Of a stretch of DNA of 64,000 nt, positions 51,465 through 59,667 are shown one piece after another. Positions within the stretch are counted from its first letter, which is position 1; each line of letters opens with the position of its first letter. The position numbers were made by a program, and so were the translations under genes. Source of the DNA: Chloroflexota bacterium (GTDB lineage: Bacteria; Chloroflexota; Anaerolineae; Promineifilales; Promineifilaceae); the NCBI GenBank assembly GCA_017993775.1, contig JAGOMA010000001.1, positions 1-64,000 on the forward strand, read 5' to 3'. Under the pieces are notes generated by a model. It was given only the letters and a program-made list of their open reading frames with translations. It searched no databases and was not told the DNA's origin.

Positions 51465-54104
51465 ATGGAAGACCTGATCCCATCGAAAGGAACCAAGCAC
51501 AAATTTCCCATGGCGGCCGTCCCGGACCGCCAACTGCCGCTGATTGCCGGACGTTATGAGGTTGTCAGCCGGTTAACGGGGGGAATGGGGCTGGTCTATC
51601 TGTGCCGCGATCAAGAAACCAGCCAGTTGGTCGCCCTGAAAACGTTTAAGCCGGAATATCTCTCCCACCGCGTCGCCCGCGATTTGTTTTTGCGCGAAGG
51701 GACCATGTGGGTAGAGTTGGGCAGCCATCCCAACATTGTCCGCGCGCATCGTGTGGAACGTATCGGCGACGGCCGTGAGGTCTACCTCGTCCTGGAATGG
51801 ATTGTCCAGCCCAAAGGCAAAGACAACCCTTCCCTGCGCGCCTGGCTGCGGCCGGGACGGCCGTTACGCTTACAACAAGCCCTGGCCTTCGCCCTGCACA
51901 TCACCCGTGGCATGAAATACGCCACCCGCAAAATACCCGGCCTGGTCCACCGCGATCTCAAACCGGAAAACGTCCTCATCGGCCACGACGAAATCGCCCG
52001 CGTCACCGATTTTGGCCTCGCCAGCACCCTCACCGGCGTTGGCCCGGAAGTGGCCACCCTGCCCCACGCCGCCGAGTATTTCCTGCGCACGCAGCTGACC
52101 CAAGGCGTCGTGGGGACGCCGCTGTACATGGCGCCGGAACAATGGCAGCAGCAGCCGGTGGATTCCCGCGCCGATATTTATGCGCTGGGCTGTATTTTGT
52201 ATGAAATGCTCAGCGGCCGTTACGCCGCCGATGGGCAGAACAAAGCCGAAATACGCGACATTCACCTCTCCGGCAGCATCAAAGCGCCGCCCGCGCTGCT
52301 CCCCCGCGAAGTGGCCGTCTTCCTGCGCAACTGCCTCATGGTCAATCCCGATCAGCGCTACAGGGATTGGTCGATTGTAGAAAACGCCCTGGTTGATCTG
52401 TACCACAAAGTCATCAACGATGACGTGCCTTCAGAACGCCTGCCCGGGGATTCGACCCGCCTGGAGCGTGTTGCTCTGGGGCAGTCGTATAACAGCATGG
52501 GCATGTCTTATCTGGATATTGGCAAGCTGGATGTGGCCGTGATGTATTTTGAGCAGGCCATCCTCATCGCCCGGTCCGAACGGTCGCTGACGCTGGAAAG
52601 CACAGGGTTGGGCAATCTGGGGCTGGCCTATCGGGCGATGGGCTTCACGGAACGGGCGGTAGAGTTTCACGAAGAGCAGTTATCTATTGCCCATGAAATT
52701 GGCGACCGGGCGGAACAGGGCCGGTCGTTGGGCGAATTGGGGCGCGATTTTCGCGCGCTGGGTGACGCCCACCGCGCGGCGCGGTTCCATGAGCAGCAGT
52801 TGGCCATCGCCCGCGAAATTGGCGACCGGTACAAAGAGGCGGCCGCGCTGGATAGTCTGGCGCTGACCTATCAGCAGTTGGGCAATATCGAGCGCGCCGT
52901 TGCCCTGAATAAACAAACGCTGACCATTGCCAAAGAAATTGGCGATCAGGTGCGGGTGAAAAGTGTGCTCAGCAACATGGGCCGCATTTACCTGGAAGGC
53001 GGCGATGCCAAAGAAGCGGTGGCGCTGTTTAAACAATCGTTGGATATTGCCTTCCAGTTGGGCGACCATGTTGGCGAGGGTGAGGCTTATGGTGATTTGG
53101 GCGATTTGTATCGCTCTGTGGGGCAGCTGGACCGGGCCGTGGAGCTGTATCGGCGGGCGCTGCAAATTGCCAGGGAGAGCAAGAACGGCCGTAAAGAAGT
53201 AGACAACCTCTGCCGTTTAGGCGACCTCTATCTGGAAAATGGGGGCACAGAAAAAGCGCTCACCTTTTTTACCGACGCGCTGGAAATTGCCCAGCAGATG
53301 AACGCGCAGTCCAGCCGCATGACGGCTCTGGGCAAATTGGGCGAAGTCAATATGCGGTTGGGCGATTATATGAAGGCGGCCAGCTTCCATAAACGCCAGC
53401 TTTTGCTGGCGCGTGAACTGAATGACCATCATCAGGGTAAGCTGGCGCTGGTGGGCATTGGCACGGCGTATGAGCGCTGGGGCGATCCCACCCGCGCCAT
53501 TAATTATTTTGAGCGCCACCTGAAAATTTCGCGCCAAGAAAAGAATTGGCCGGCCGTGGCCGAAATGCTCTATGCCCTGGGCGAGCGTTACCACAAAACC
53601 AAGCAGCTTGCGCTGGCGTATGCCGCCTATGAAGAGTATGTGGCGATTGTGCGCCAGGCGGAAGATTATACGGCCGTTGGCGATGGCCTGAACAAAATGG
53701 GCAATGTCGTCCGCGACAGCCAAAACGCCAAAGAAGCCATCGACCTCTACAAAGAGGCCGAATCGTTGGCCAAAGAACAAGCCAATCTGGCTGGGGAAGC
53801 GTGGGCGGTGAGCAATATGAGTATTGCCTATAACCTGATGGGCAAGCAGTGGCAAGCCTCGCGCCATGCGGACCGCGCCTTGAAGCTGGCCATCCGCAGC
53901 GGCGACATCCCGGCGATTGCCCGGACCAATTATCGGCAGGCGCTGGTCATTTTTCGCCAGGAAAAATCAGATAAGGCGCTGCCTTTTGCCCAGCAGGCGC
54001 GCCAATTGTATGAGCGTCTGAAAGACCAGGAAATGTTGGATAAAACAGATCGCCTGGTGGCGGCGATTGAAAAGCGGCGCAAAAAGACGGGGATTTTTTC
54101 TTGA
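51465..54104 (+). CDS. Ser/Thr protein kinase with TPR array
   Basis: An 879-residue cytosolic protein. The N-terminal Hanks-type kinase (about 30-310) has LTGGMGLVYLC (Gly loop), Lys59 in VALKTF, HRDLKPEN, DFGLAS and MAPEQW (APE). No transmembrane helix follows. Residues about 335-870 are at least twelve tetratricopeptide repeats of about 40 residues, many with an EIGDR- or AxxFHEQQL-type core, as in Kap/NB-ARC-associated TPRs. The TPR surface probably recruits substrates or partners. A metallophosphatase gene converges from the other side. Confidence 0.94.
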   Translation: MEDLIPSKGTKHKFPMAAVPDRQLPLIAGRYEVVSRLTGGMGLVYLCRDQETSQLVALKTFKPEYLSHRVARDLFLREGTMWVELGSHPNIVRAHRVERIGDGREVYLVLEWIVQPKGKDNPSLRAWLRPGRPLRLQQALAFALHITRGMKYATRKIPGLVHRDLKPENVLIGHDEIARVTDFGLASTLTGVGPEVATLPHAAEYFLRTQLTQGVVGTPLYMAPEQWQQQPVDSRADIYALGCILYEMLSGRYAADGQNKAEIRDIHLSGSIKAPPALLPREVAVFLRNCLMVNPDQRYRDWSIVENALVDLYHKVINDDVPSERLPGDSTRLERVALGQSYNSMGMSYLDIGKLDVAVMYFEQAILIARSERSLTLESTGLGNLGLAYRAMGFTERAVEFHEEQLSIAHEIGDRAEQGRSLGELGRDFRALGDAHRAARFHEQQLAIAREIGDRYKEAAALDSLALTYQQLGNIERAVALNKQTLTIAKEIGDQVRVKSVLSNMGRIYLEGGDAKEAVALFKQSLDIAFQLGDHVGEGEAYGDLGDLYRSVGQLDRAVELYRRALQIARESKNGRKEVDNLCRLGDLYLENGGTEKALTFFTDALEIAQQMNAQSSRMTALGKLGEVNMRLGDYMKAASFHKRQLLLARELNDHHQGKLALVGIGTAYERWGDPTRAINYFERHLKISRQEKNWPAVAEMLYALGERYHKTKQLALAYAAYEEYVAIVRQAEDYTAVGDGLNKMGNVVRDSQNAKEAIDLYKEAESLAKEQANLAGEAWAVSNMSIAYNLMGKQWQASRHADRALKLAIRSGDIPAIARTNYRQALVIFRQEKSDKALPFAQQARQLYERLKDQEMLDKTDRLVAAIEKRRKKTGIFS

Positions 54105-54116
54105 CAGGTCACTTTT

Positions 54117-54154
54117 AAAGACCTGACAGGTTTCAGAAAACCTGTCAGGTCTTT
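54117..54154. terminator. 17-bp inverted repeat between converging genes
   Basis: AAAGACCTGACAGGTTT (54117-54133) pairs perfectly with AAACCTGTCAGGTCTTT (54138-54154) around a 4-nt loop. It sits between the kinase-TPR gene and the phosphatase gene, which converge, and can serve both as a terminator. The same 14-bp core recurs at 55801-55832. Confidence 0.85.
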
Positions 54155-55127
54155 AAAACACAGTCGCCAGTCCGGGCAGCAGCCCGTCAGCTTTTTCCAC
54201 AGGTTGCGTGACATCGAAAAGTAAATAGAGACCAGCCTCGCGGGGGTGGGCGTGTTTGGCGCTGGCCAGGCGCAGCTGCTGTTTGTTGACCAGTTTGTAG
54301 CCGCCGTCCAGGTCGATGTGGCCGCTGACAAGCACGCGCTGCGGCTGCGGGTAGTCTTCGGAGAGCGCCTGGAGGAAGGCGCGCAGGTGGGCGGGGTAGG
54401 CACGGCCGTATTGCAATTCATTCTTGGTAAACAAAGCAGACCACAGCAGGTCCGCGTCCGGGTGGGCGGCCACGGCCGACGCGCCGATCAGGTAATCGTC
54501 GTAGCGCGGGTCGTCGGGGTTGGCGACGGCGAAGTAGTTGTGGACGAGGCGGTCGTAGCTGCGGCCGGCCTGGCGGTCGAGCAGTTTGCGTAGTTGGGGG
54601 CGGAAGTCGGGGGGGAGGGAAACGGCCGTTTCCGCCAAAATCTCCTCGTGGGACAAATCGAACAACCGCGCCGCCGCGCCTGCTTCGTCTAATCCGGGCG
54701 GCGCTCCGGCGTGGGCGATGGTCACGCCGCCTGGCGTGCGCACATACAGCGGCAGGCCGTCTAGCAAGGCCATGATCTCCGCGCGATGCTCGCCCATCGC
54801 CCACTCGAAGCGGGGCGTAAACAAATCGTCGCCGCGCATGAGGGTGATGGCGTAGCGGTGGGGGAATTCGTGGTTGCCCATCAGATAGATGAGCCGGTCG
54901 CCCAATTCGCGCTTCAGGCGCAGCACGTCCAGGATCATCGCCAGCGAGTCGTCGGGGTGGGGCGGGGTGCGGTGCAGCAGGTCGCCGGCCAGGATGAGGG
55001 TGTCGGCACGGCCGTTGGCCCGCAAATCCAGGAAGCGGTCGCGGTAACGGGCATACGCCTCGCCGTCGCCGTGCAAATCGGCCACGACCATGGCCGTGCC
55101 AGTGGTCAGCTCTACGATCTGTCTCAT
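54153..55127 (-). CDS. calcineurin-like metallophosphoesterase
   Basis: A 324-residue phosphoesterase. Metal-binding blocks run in order: VVADLHGDGEAYA (D-x-H), LILAGDLLHRTPPHPDD (GD), LMGNHEFPHRY (GNHE), VTIAHAGAPPG and VLVSGHIDLDGGY. This matches Ser/Thr protein phosphatase or Ap4A-hydrolase-type enzymes. Its position opposite a Ser/Thr kinase suggests, without proof, that it could reverse that kinase's work. It is separated from hisE by a 21-bp tandem array and may be transcribed on its own. Confidence 0.88.
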   Translation of the reverse strand: MRQIVELTTGTAMVVADLHGDGEAYARYRDRFLDLRANGRADTLILAGDLLHRTPPHPDDSLAMILDVLRLKRELGDRLIYLMGNHEFPHRYAITLMRGDDLFTPRFEWAMGEHRAEIMALLDGLPLYVRTPGGVTIAHAGAPPGLDEAGAAARLFDLSHEEILAETAVSLPPDFRPQLRKLLDRQAGRSYDRLVHNYFAVANPDDPRYDDYLIGASAVAAHPDADLLWSALFTKNELQYGRAYPAHLRAFLQALSEDYPQPQRVLVSGHIDLDGGYKLVNKQQLRLASAKHAHPREAGLYLLFDVTQPVEKADGLLPGLATVF

Positions 55128-55190
55128 GGCCCCATCATCCTACCAAAGCCCCGCAGACTTTTGCCGCTTGTTGGCGGTGGCCCCTTCGCC

Positions 55191-55457
55191 GGGAGAAATG
55201 ATTCCTTCATGGGAGAAATGGTTCCTTCACCGGGAGAAGTGGTTCCTTCACCGGGAGAAATGATTTTTTCACGGGAGAAATGACATCTTCACCGGGAGAA
55301 ATGATTTTTTCACGGGAGAAATGATTTTTTCACGGGAGAAATGACATCTTCACCGGGAGAAATGACATCTTCACCGGGAGAAATGACATCTTCACCGGGA
55401 GAAATGATTTTTTCATGGGAGAAATGATTTCTTCACCGGGAGAAATGGCATCTTCTC
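55191..55457. repeat. tandem array of thirteen 20-21-bp units
   Basis: Thirteen units beginning GGGAGAA start at 55191, 55211, 55232, 55253, 55273, 55294, 55314, 55334, 55355, 55376, 55397, 55417 and 55438. Two unit types alternate, with ATGACATCTTCACC or ATGATTTTTTCAC after the shared start. The array fills most of the 350-nt gap between hisE and the phosphatase gene. There are no spacers between units, so it is not a CRISPR. Confidence 0.95.
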
Positions 55458-55477
55458 GCGGCGGGGGCCAACAGGTG

Positions 55478-55759
55478 TTAGCGGTGGCGTTTTGCCAGTT
55501 CGCCGCGCACGTCGTCCCAGGTGAGGTCTTGGGCGGCGAGCATGACGAGCAGGTGATAGACCAGGTCGGCTGTTTCCTCGATGATGCGCTGTTGGCCCTG
55601 GCCCTTAACGGCGAGAATGATTTCCACCGCCTCCTCGCCCACTTTTTTGACGATTTCGTCCTCGCCGGCGGCGAATAGGCTGTTGGTGTAGGAACCGGGC
55701 TTGGGGTTGATTTTGCGGTTTTGAATGGTGGCAAATAAGGTGTCGATAAAGTCGGTCAT
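55478..55759 (-). CDS. hisE: phosphoribosyl-ATP pyrophosphatase
   Basis: Second step of histidine synthesis, PR-ATP to PR-AMP plus pyrophosphate. The 93-residue all-helical protein has the MazG/HisE pattern NPKPGSYTNSLFAAGEDEIVKKVGEEAVEI and then EETADLVYHLLVMLAAQDL, with the Glu residues that bind magnesium. I chose the ATG at 55759, with AAAGGA six nt upstream, over an in-frame start 11 codons earlier. It is the last his gene of the operon, and a palindromic repeat separates it from hisI. Confidence 0.95.
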   Translation of the reverse strand: MTDFIDTLFATIQNRKINPKPGSYTNSLFAAGEDEIVKKVGEEAVEIILAVKGQGQQRIIEETADLVYHLLVMLAAQDLTWDDVRGELAKRHR

Positions 55760-55800
55760 GGTTAGTCCTTTGTCGGGTAGTCGAGTAGTCAAGCGGTTGA

Positions 55801-55832
55801 GACCTGACAGGTTTTCTTAAACCTGTCAGGTC
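55801..55832. repeat. palindromic repeat between hisI and hisE
   Basis: GACCTGACAGGTTT (55801-55814), TCTT, AAACCTGTCAGGTC (55819-55832): a perfect 14-bp stem with the same core as the element at 54117-54154. It lies inside the his operon, directly after the hisI stop, so it may set mRNA decay or partial termination. Confidence 0.85.
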
Positions 55833-56168
55833 TTAGTCTAGTTGGGTGAAAAAGCAGCTTACTTCGCCGGTGTGGCAGGCGGGGCCGGCGGGGTCTACCA
55901 GGATGAGCAGGGTGTCGCCGTCGCAGTCGGCGTAAATGGCCTGGACGCGCTGGACGTTGCCGGAAGTGGCCCCTTTGTGCCACAGTTCCTGGCGGCTGCG
56001 GCTCCAGAAGTGGGTCTCGCCGGTTTCCTGCGTCAGGCGCAAGCTCTCGGCGTTCATCCAGGCAACCATGAGGACTTGATGGGTGGCGGCGTCTTGCATA
56101 ACGGCCGTTATCAGCCCTTTTTCATCAAATATGAGTGCGGAGTGCGGAGTGGCGAGTGGGGAGTTCAT
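55833..56168 (-). CDS. hisI: phosphoribosyl-AMP cyclohydrolase
   Basis: Third step of histidine synthesis, opening the adenine ring of PR-AMP. The 111-residue protein has [40 protein letters not shown], the metal site [21 protein letters not shown] and a terminal CFFTQLD. The first about 11 codons are made of a 7-nt repeat (ACTCCCC, ACTCGCC, ACTCCGC), so the true ancestral start was probably near LIFDEKG. The ATG overlaps the hisF stop (ATGA). hisI and hisE are separate genes here. Confidence 0.95.
   Translation of the reverse strand: MNSPLATPHSALIFDEKGLITAVMQDAATHQVLMVAWMNAESLRLTQETGETHFWSRSRQELWHKGATSGNVQRVQAIYADCDGDTLLILVDPAGPACHTGEVSCFFTQLD
56133..56165. repeat. heptamer repeat at the hisF-hisI junction
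   Basis: GAGTGCG, GAGTGCG, GAGTGGC, GAGTGGG and GAGTT on the plus strand. Read on the minus strand it forms the N-terminal codons of hisI. Confidence 0.8.
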
Positions 56169-56959
56169 TGGCGTACCGGGATTCCTTGTTCTGCTAGATA
56201 ATTTTTCACTTCGGCGATGGTCATCTGCTTGTAGTGGAACAGCGAGGCGGCCAGCGCCGCGTCCGCGCCGCCCTCGGTGAGCGCCTGGGCGAAGTGTTCC
56301 AGACTGCCCGCGCCGCCGGAGGCGATGACCGGGATGTGAACGGCCGTGGCAATCGCCCGTGTCAATGCCAGATCATACCCCGCCTGCGTGCCGTCGCCGT
56401 CCATGCTGGTCAGCAAAAGCTCGCCCGCGCCGCGCCGCTCGGCCTCCTGCGCCCAGGCCACCGCGTCCAGCCCCGTCGGCGTGCGCCCGCCGGAGACAAA
56501 GACTTCCCATTGCGGCTTGCGGCTTGCGGCTTGCGGCTTGTCGTCGGACTGTTCATGGATTCGACGCGCATCAATCGCCACGACGATGGCCTGGCTGCCG
56601 AAGGCTTCCGCGCCCTGGGTGATGAGGTCGGGGTCGCGCACGGCGGCGGAGTTGATGCTGATTTTGTCCGCCCCGGCGCGCAGCAGGGCGCGCATGTCGT
56701 CCACGGTGCGGATGCCGCCGCCGACGGTGAAGGGGATGAAGACCTGTTCGGCGACCGCTTTGGCCATCTCGATGACGGTGTCGCGGGCCTCGTGGGTGGC
56801 GGTGATGTCCAGAAAGACCAGCTCGTCGGCGCCGGCTTCGTCGTAGACTTTGGCCTGCTCCACCGGGTCGCCGGCGTCGCGCAGTTCTACGAAGTTGATG
56901 CCTTTGACGACACGGCCGTCTTTTACGTCTAAACAAGGGATGATGCGTTTGGCTAACAT
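56165..56959 (-). CDS. hisF: imidazole glycerol phosphate synthase, cyclase subunit
   Basis: HisF closes the imidazole ring using ammonia from HisH. The 264-residue TIM barrel starts [20 protein letters not shown] (Asp11) and has [38 protein letters not shown] (Asp of the active site) and [14 protein letters not shown]. It is about 11 residues longer than usual because of an insertion, [12 protein letters not shown], after [11 protein letters not shown]. That insertion is encoded by a heptamer repeat. I chose the ATG at 56959. Active-site residues are intact, so the enzyme should work. Confidence 0.96.
   Translation of the reverse strand: MLAKRIIPCLDVKDGRVVKGINFVELRDAGDPVEQAKVYDEAGADELVFLDITATHEARDTVIEMAKAVAEQVFIPFTVGGGIRTVDDMRALLRAGADKISINSAAVRDPDLITQGAEAFGSQAIVVAIDARRIHEQSDDKPQAASRKPQWEVFVSGGRTPTGLDAVAWAQEAERRGAGELLLTSMDGDGTQAGYDLALTRAIATAVHIPVIASGGAGSLEHFAQALTEGGADAALAASLFHYKQMTIAEVKNYLAEQGIPVRQ
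56511..56540. repeat. heptamer repeat inserted inside hisF
   Basis: The 7-nt unit TGCGGCT repeats four times (TGCGGCT TGCGGCT ...), encoding part of an extra loop of HisF on the minus strand. Confidence 0.85.
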
Positions 56960-56963
56960 GATT

Positions 56964-57025
56964 GATGCGTAAGGCGTGAGGCGTGATTCGTAACCTGAAG
57001 AATCACGCCTCACGCCTCACGTATT
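56964..57025. repeat. heptamer repeats forming a hairpin between VOC gene and hisF
   Basis: GCGTAAG, GCGTGAG, GCGTGAT on one side are complementary to ATCACGC, CTCACGC, CTCACGT on the other. Together they make an imperfect stem that fills the gap. Confidence 0.8.
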
Positions 57026-57030
57026 CCTCC

Positions 57031-57420
57031 TCATATAGTAATTTCAATCCGGTTCCCATCCGGGTCCAGGATGACGCTTTCGTAGTAGCCGTCGCCGGTG
57101 CGGCGGGGGTCGCTGAGGACGGGATAGCCGTCGTGGCGGAGGCGTTCGGTCAGTTGATCAACGGCCGTTTCCTCGCCGACGCTCATTGCCAAATGGATGT
57201 AGCCGAGATGTTGGGTAACGGCCGTGTTCGGATTGGCCCCCATGCCGTCCATCTGCATCAACTCCAGCCGCGCCCCATCATCAAAGCTGACGAAGTAGGA
57301 GCGGAAGCCGGTGCGCGGGTTGGTGTAGAGGGGGGAGGAACGGCCGTTGAAATACCGCTCATAAAATTCCCGCATGGGTTCCAGTTGATTGGTCCAGATG
57401 GCGACGTGGTCGATTTTCAT
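57031..57420 (-). CDS. glyoxalase/VOC-family protein
   Basis: A 129-residue VOC-fold protein with two beta-alpha-beta-beta-beta units (KIDHVAIWTNQLEPMREFYERYF; LGYIHLAMSVG). Metal-ligand candidates are His5, Glu in RLELMQM, His in YIHLAMS and Glu in NRIEITI. The pattern fits a lactoylglutathione-lyase-like or dioxygenase-like protein, but the substrate is not known. It starts at the ATG at 57420 and lies inside the his operon between the HAD gene and hisF, bounded by repeat hairpins on both sides. It has no known role in histidine synthesis. Confidence 0.88.
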   Translation of the reverse strand: MKIDHVAIWTNQLEPMREFYERYFNGRSSPLYTNPRTGFRSYFVSFDDGARLELMQMDGMGANPNTAVTQHLGYIHLAMSVGEETAVDQLTERLRHDGYPVLSDPRRTGDGYYESVILDPDGNRIEITI

Positions 57421-57430
57421 AGGCGATTTC

Positions 57431-57486
57431 TGATGCGTGAAACGTGATGCGTGAACAGCGTGGGTCACGCATCACGCATCACGCTT
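57431..57486. repeat. heptamer repeats forming a hairpin between HAD and VOC genes
   Basis: TGATGCGTGAAACGTGATGCGTGA is self-complementary to TCACGCATCACGCATCACGC a few bases later (units GATGCGT, with a 7-nt period). The same unit occurs at 58970-59031. Confidence 0.8.
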
Positions 57487-58168
57487 CCTCCTCAGTCAAA
57501 ATACGATGCAGCTCGTCCAACTGCCGAATCGTGTACGTCACGGGCAGGGTGGCCGGTTTGCCCGCCGGATTATACCAGCAGGTGTCGAGGCCATAGTTTA
57601 TGCCGCCCTGCATGTCCGAACTCAGGCTGTCGCCGATGATGAGGACCTCGGCCTTGGCGGGCTGGCCCATGCGGGCGAAGGCCACGTCAAAAATCGCCGG
57701 GTCCGGCTTGGCCACGCCCACCTCTTCCGAGATGACAAACGCCTCCACCAGGTCGTGAATGGGCGAGGCGGCCAGGCGCGGGCGCTGCACGTCGGCGATG
57801 CCGTTGGTGATGATGGCGATGTGGTAGCGGGCGGCCAGCCGCCGCAGCAGCGCTTCGGCCCCCTCCAGCAGATGCCCGGCCTGGGAAAGATTGACCAGGT
57901 ATTGGCGGCTGAAGGCTTCGGCGTCCACAGGGAGGTTAACGGCCGTAAACAACCGCCGGAACCGTTCGGCGCGCAGGTCCTGCTGGGTGATGTGGCCCAA
58001 CTCGTAATCGTGCCAGATTTGGGCGTTGATGGTGCGGTACTGCGCGCCCGTCGCCTGATCAAAATCCAGCCCGAACTGCTGGAAGCTGTTGGCCAGGGCG
58101 GCGGCTTCCGCTTTGTCATAGTCAAACAATGTATTATCTGCATCAAAAAGCAGCCAGGTGTAGGTCAT
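57479..58168 (-). CDS. HAD-superfamily phosphatase (YjjG-like)
   Basis: A 229-residue haloacid-dehalogenase fold hydrolase. Motif I is LLFDADNTLFDYD, motif II IITNGI, the lysine lies in GVAKPDPAIFDVAF, and motif IV is LIIGDSLSSDMQGGINYG. The helical cap follows motif I directly, as in YjjG-type 5'-nucleotidases. The second ATG (58168) has AGGAG at a good distance; the first (58171) is too close. It could supply histidinol-phosphate phosphatase activity, since no dedicated hisN is in view, but sequence alone does not show this. Confidence 0.88.
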   Translation of the reverse strand: MTYTWLLFDADNTLFDYDKAEAAALANSFQQFGLDFDQATGAQYRTINAQIWHDYELGHITQQDLRAERFRRLFTAVNLPVDAEAFSRQYLVNLSQAGHLLEGAEALLRRLAARYHIAIITNGIADVQRPRLAASPIHDLVEAFVISEEVGVAKPDPAIFDVAFARMGQPAKAEVLIIGDSLSSDMQGGINYGLDTCWYNPAGKPATLPVTYTIRQLDELHRILTEEEA

Positions 58169-58185
58169 CATGTCTCCTGAGGGGG

Positions 58186-58233
58186 GACTAGAGACTGGCG
58201 ATTAGCCGAGTCGCCAGTCGCCAGTCTCTAGTC
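58186..58233. repeat. heptamer repeat hairpin at the hisA 3' end
   Basis: GACTAGAGACTGGCGA (58186-58201) pairs perfectly with TCGCCAGTCTCTAGTC (58218-58233). The right arm is made of 7-nt units (GAGACTA, GAGACTG, GCGACTG) and encodes the last residues of HisA, LETGDWRLG. Confidence 0.85.
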
Positions 58234-58954
58234 TCCTAAACGCTTCCGCTAAATCCAGACGGCCGTCATAAATTGCCCGTCCGGTAATCACGCCGGCCAC
58301 GCCCTGGTCGGCCAGGGCGGCGCAGCGGGTGATGTCGTCCAGGGCGGCCACGCCGCCGGAGGCGATGACGTGCAGGCCGGCGGCCTGGGCCAGCTGGGCG
58401 GTGGCCGCAGCGTTGACGCCGGTCAGCACGCCGTCGCGGCTGATGTCGGTGTAGATGATGGTTTGCACGCCAGAGTCCTTCATTTGTTGGGCAAGCTGGG
58501 CGGGGGTAACGGCCGTATCGTGCAGCCAGCCGCGGGTTCTGACACGGCCGTCACGCGCATCAATGCCCACGACGATTTTGTCCGCGCCAAACTGCTGGAT
58601 GGCTTCTGTGACCAGCGCCGGATTTTCGATAGCCGCCGTGCCCAAAATCACCCGCGCCGCGCCAGCTTCCAGCGCCCGCGCCACATCGACCAGCGCCCGA
58701 ATGCCGCCGCCGAACTGCACCTGCGCGCCCAGTCGGGCCAGTTGGGGCAGGGCGGCCCAGTTGGCCGCGCCCGCTTCGTCAAACGCGCCATCCAGGTTGA
58801 CGACATGCAGCCATTCCGCCCCGGCGGCGATCCACTGCCGCCCCATGGCGGCCGGATCATCGCTGAAGACAGTTTGTTTGTTCGGGTCGCCATACTGGAG
58901 GCGGACGACACGGCCGTTTCTGAGGTCGATGGCCGGATAAATGGTAAATCTCAT
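58202..58954 (-). CDS. hisA: ProFAR isomerase
   Basis: HisA isomerises ProFAR to PRFAR. The 250-residue TIM barrel starts MRFTIYPAIDLRNGRVVRL (catalytic Asp10), with LHVVNLDGAF, VQFGGGIRAL, RVILGTAAIENP, VVGIDARDGRV, IIYTDISRDGVLTGVN (catalytic Asp) and VIASGGVAALDDI. The last about nine residues come from a heptamer repeat and are probably an added tail. It is read after hisH and before the HAD gene. Confidence 0.96.
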   Translation of the reverse strand: MRFTIYPAIDLRNGRVVRLQYGDPNKQTVFSDDPAAMGRQWIAAGAEWLHVVNLDGAFDEAGAANWAALPQLARLGAQVQFGGGIRALVDVARALEAGAARVILGTAAIENPALVTEAIQQFGADKIVVGIDARDGRVRTRGWLHDTAVTPAQLAQQMKDSGVQTIIYTDISRDGVLTGVNAAATAQLAQAAGLHVIASGGVAALDDITRCAALADQGVAGVITGRAIYDGRLDLAEAFRRLETGDWRLG

Positions 58955-58969
58955 GGTTTTCCTTTTAGA

Positions 58970-59031
58970 CGTGGTGCGTGGTGCGTGATGCGTGATGCGT
59001 CATTTCACGTATCACGCATCACGATTCACGC
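58970..59031. repeat. heptamer repeat hairpin between hisH and hisA
   Basis: GTGGTGCGTGGTGCGTGATGCGT units (TGCGTGG, TGCGTGA) are followed by complementary CACGTATCACGCATCACG. It lies between the hisH stop and the hisA start. Confidence 0.8.
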
Positions 59032-59667
59032 CATTCCTACAAAGTTTTGCAAAATTCTCAGCCCTACACTCTGGCTTTTTTCCGGGTGGAATTGCAAGCC
59101 GTACAGGTTGTCTTTGGCGACCACGGAGGCAAAGGGTAGGCCATAATCGGTCCAGGCGAGAACGGCCGTTACGTCTTCCGGATCGCAGTAGTACGAATGC
59201 ACAAAATAGGCGTAATCGCCCATCGTCACGCCCGCCAGCAGCGGGTTTTCCCAGGCCGGTTCAAGCTGGTTCCAGCCCATGTGGGGGATTTTTAGAGTGG
59301 GGAGTGGGGCGTGGGGAGTGTGGAGTTTTTCTGGGAAGCGGATGACTTTGCCCGGCAGCAAGTTTAGCCCCTGGTGGACGCCCATTTCGTGGCCTTCGCT
59401 GAACATGAGCTGCATGCCGACGCAGATGCCCAGGAAGGGCACACCGCGCTGCACGGCTTCGTGGATGGCGGCGGGCAGGTCGCGGCGATTTAATCCGGCC
59501 ATGCCGGAGCCAAACGCGCCGACGCCGGGCAGCACCAGCTTGTCGGCCTTAACCACGACTTCCGGGTCTTCGGTCAGTTCAACCGTGGCGCCGATGTGTT
59601 CAAATGCCTTTTGCGCCGAGCGGATGTTGCTGGCGCCGTAATCGATCATGGTGATGGTCTGGCTCAT
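59026..59667 (-). CDS. hisH: imidazole glycerol phosphate synthase, glutamine amidotransferase subunit
   Basis: HisH releases ammonia from glutamine and passes it to HisF. The 213-residue class I glutaminase has ITMIDYGASNIRSAQKA, LVLPGVGAFGSGM, the nucleophile in FLGICVGMQLMF, PHMGWNQLE, YFVHSYY and the His/Glu pair in LYGLQFHPEKSQ. An insertion, EKLHTPHAPLPTL, before KIPHMGWN comes from a heptamer repeat. I chose the ATG at 59667, with GGAGAAAG upstream. It overlaps the phosphoesterase stop as ATGA. Confidence 0.96.
   Translation of the reverse strand: MSQTITMIDYGASNIRSAQKAFEHIGATVELTEDPEVVVKADKLVLPGVGAFGSGMAGLNRRDLPAAIHEAVQRGVPFLGICVGMQLMFSEGHEMGVHQGLNLLPGKVIRFPEKLHTPHAPLPTLKIPHMGWNQLEPAWENPLLAGVTMGDYAYFVHSYYCDPEDVTAVLAWTDYGLPFASVVAKDNLYGLQFHPEKSQSVGLRILQNFVGMA
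59295..59325. repeat. heptamer repeat inserted inside hisH
   Basis: GAGTGGG, GAGTGGG, GCGTGGG, GAGTGTG, GAG on the plus strand, read as an extra loop of HisH on the minus strand. Confidence 0.85.

Noticed and set aside
55191-55457. Possible CRISPR array
   Set aside because: The 20-21-bp units follow each other without unique spacers, and no cas gene is near. It is a plain tandem array.
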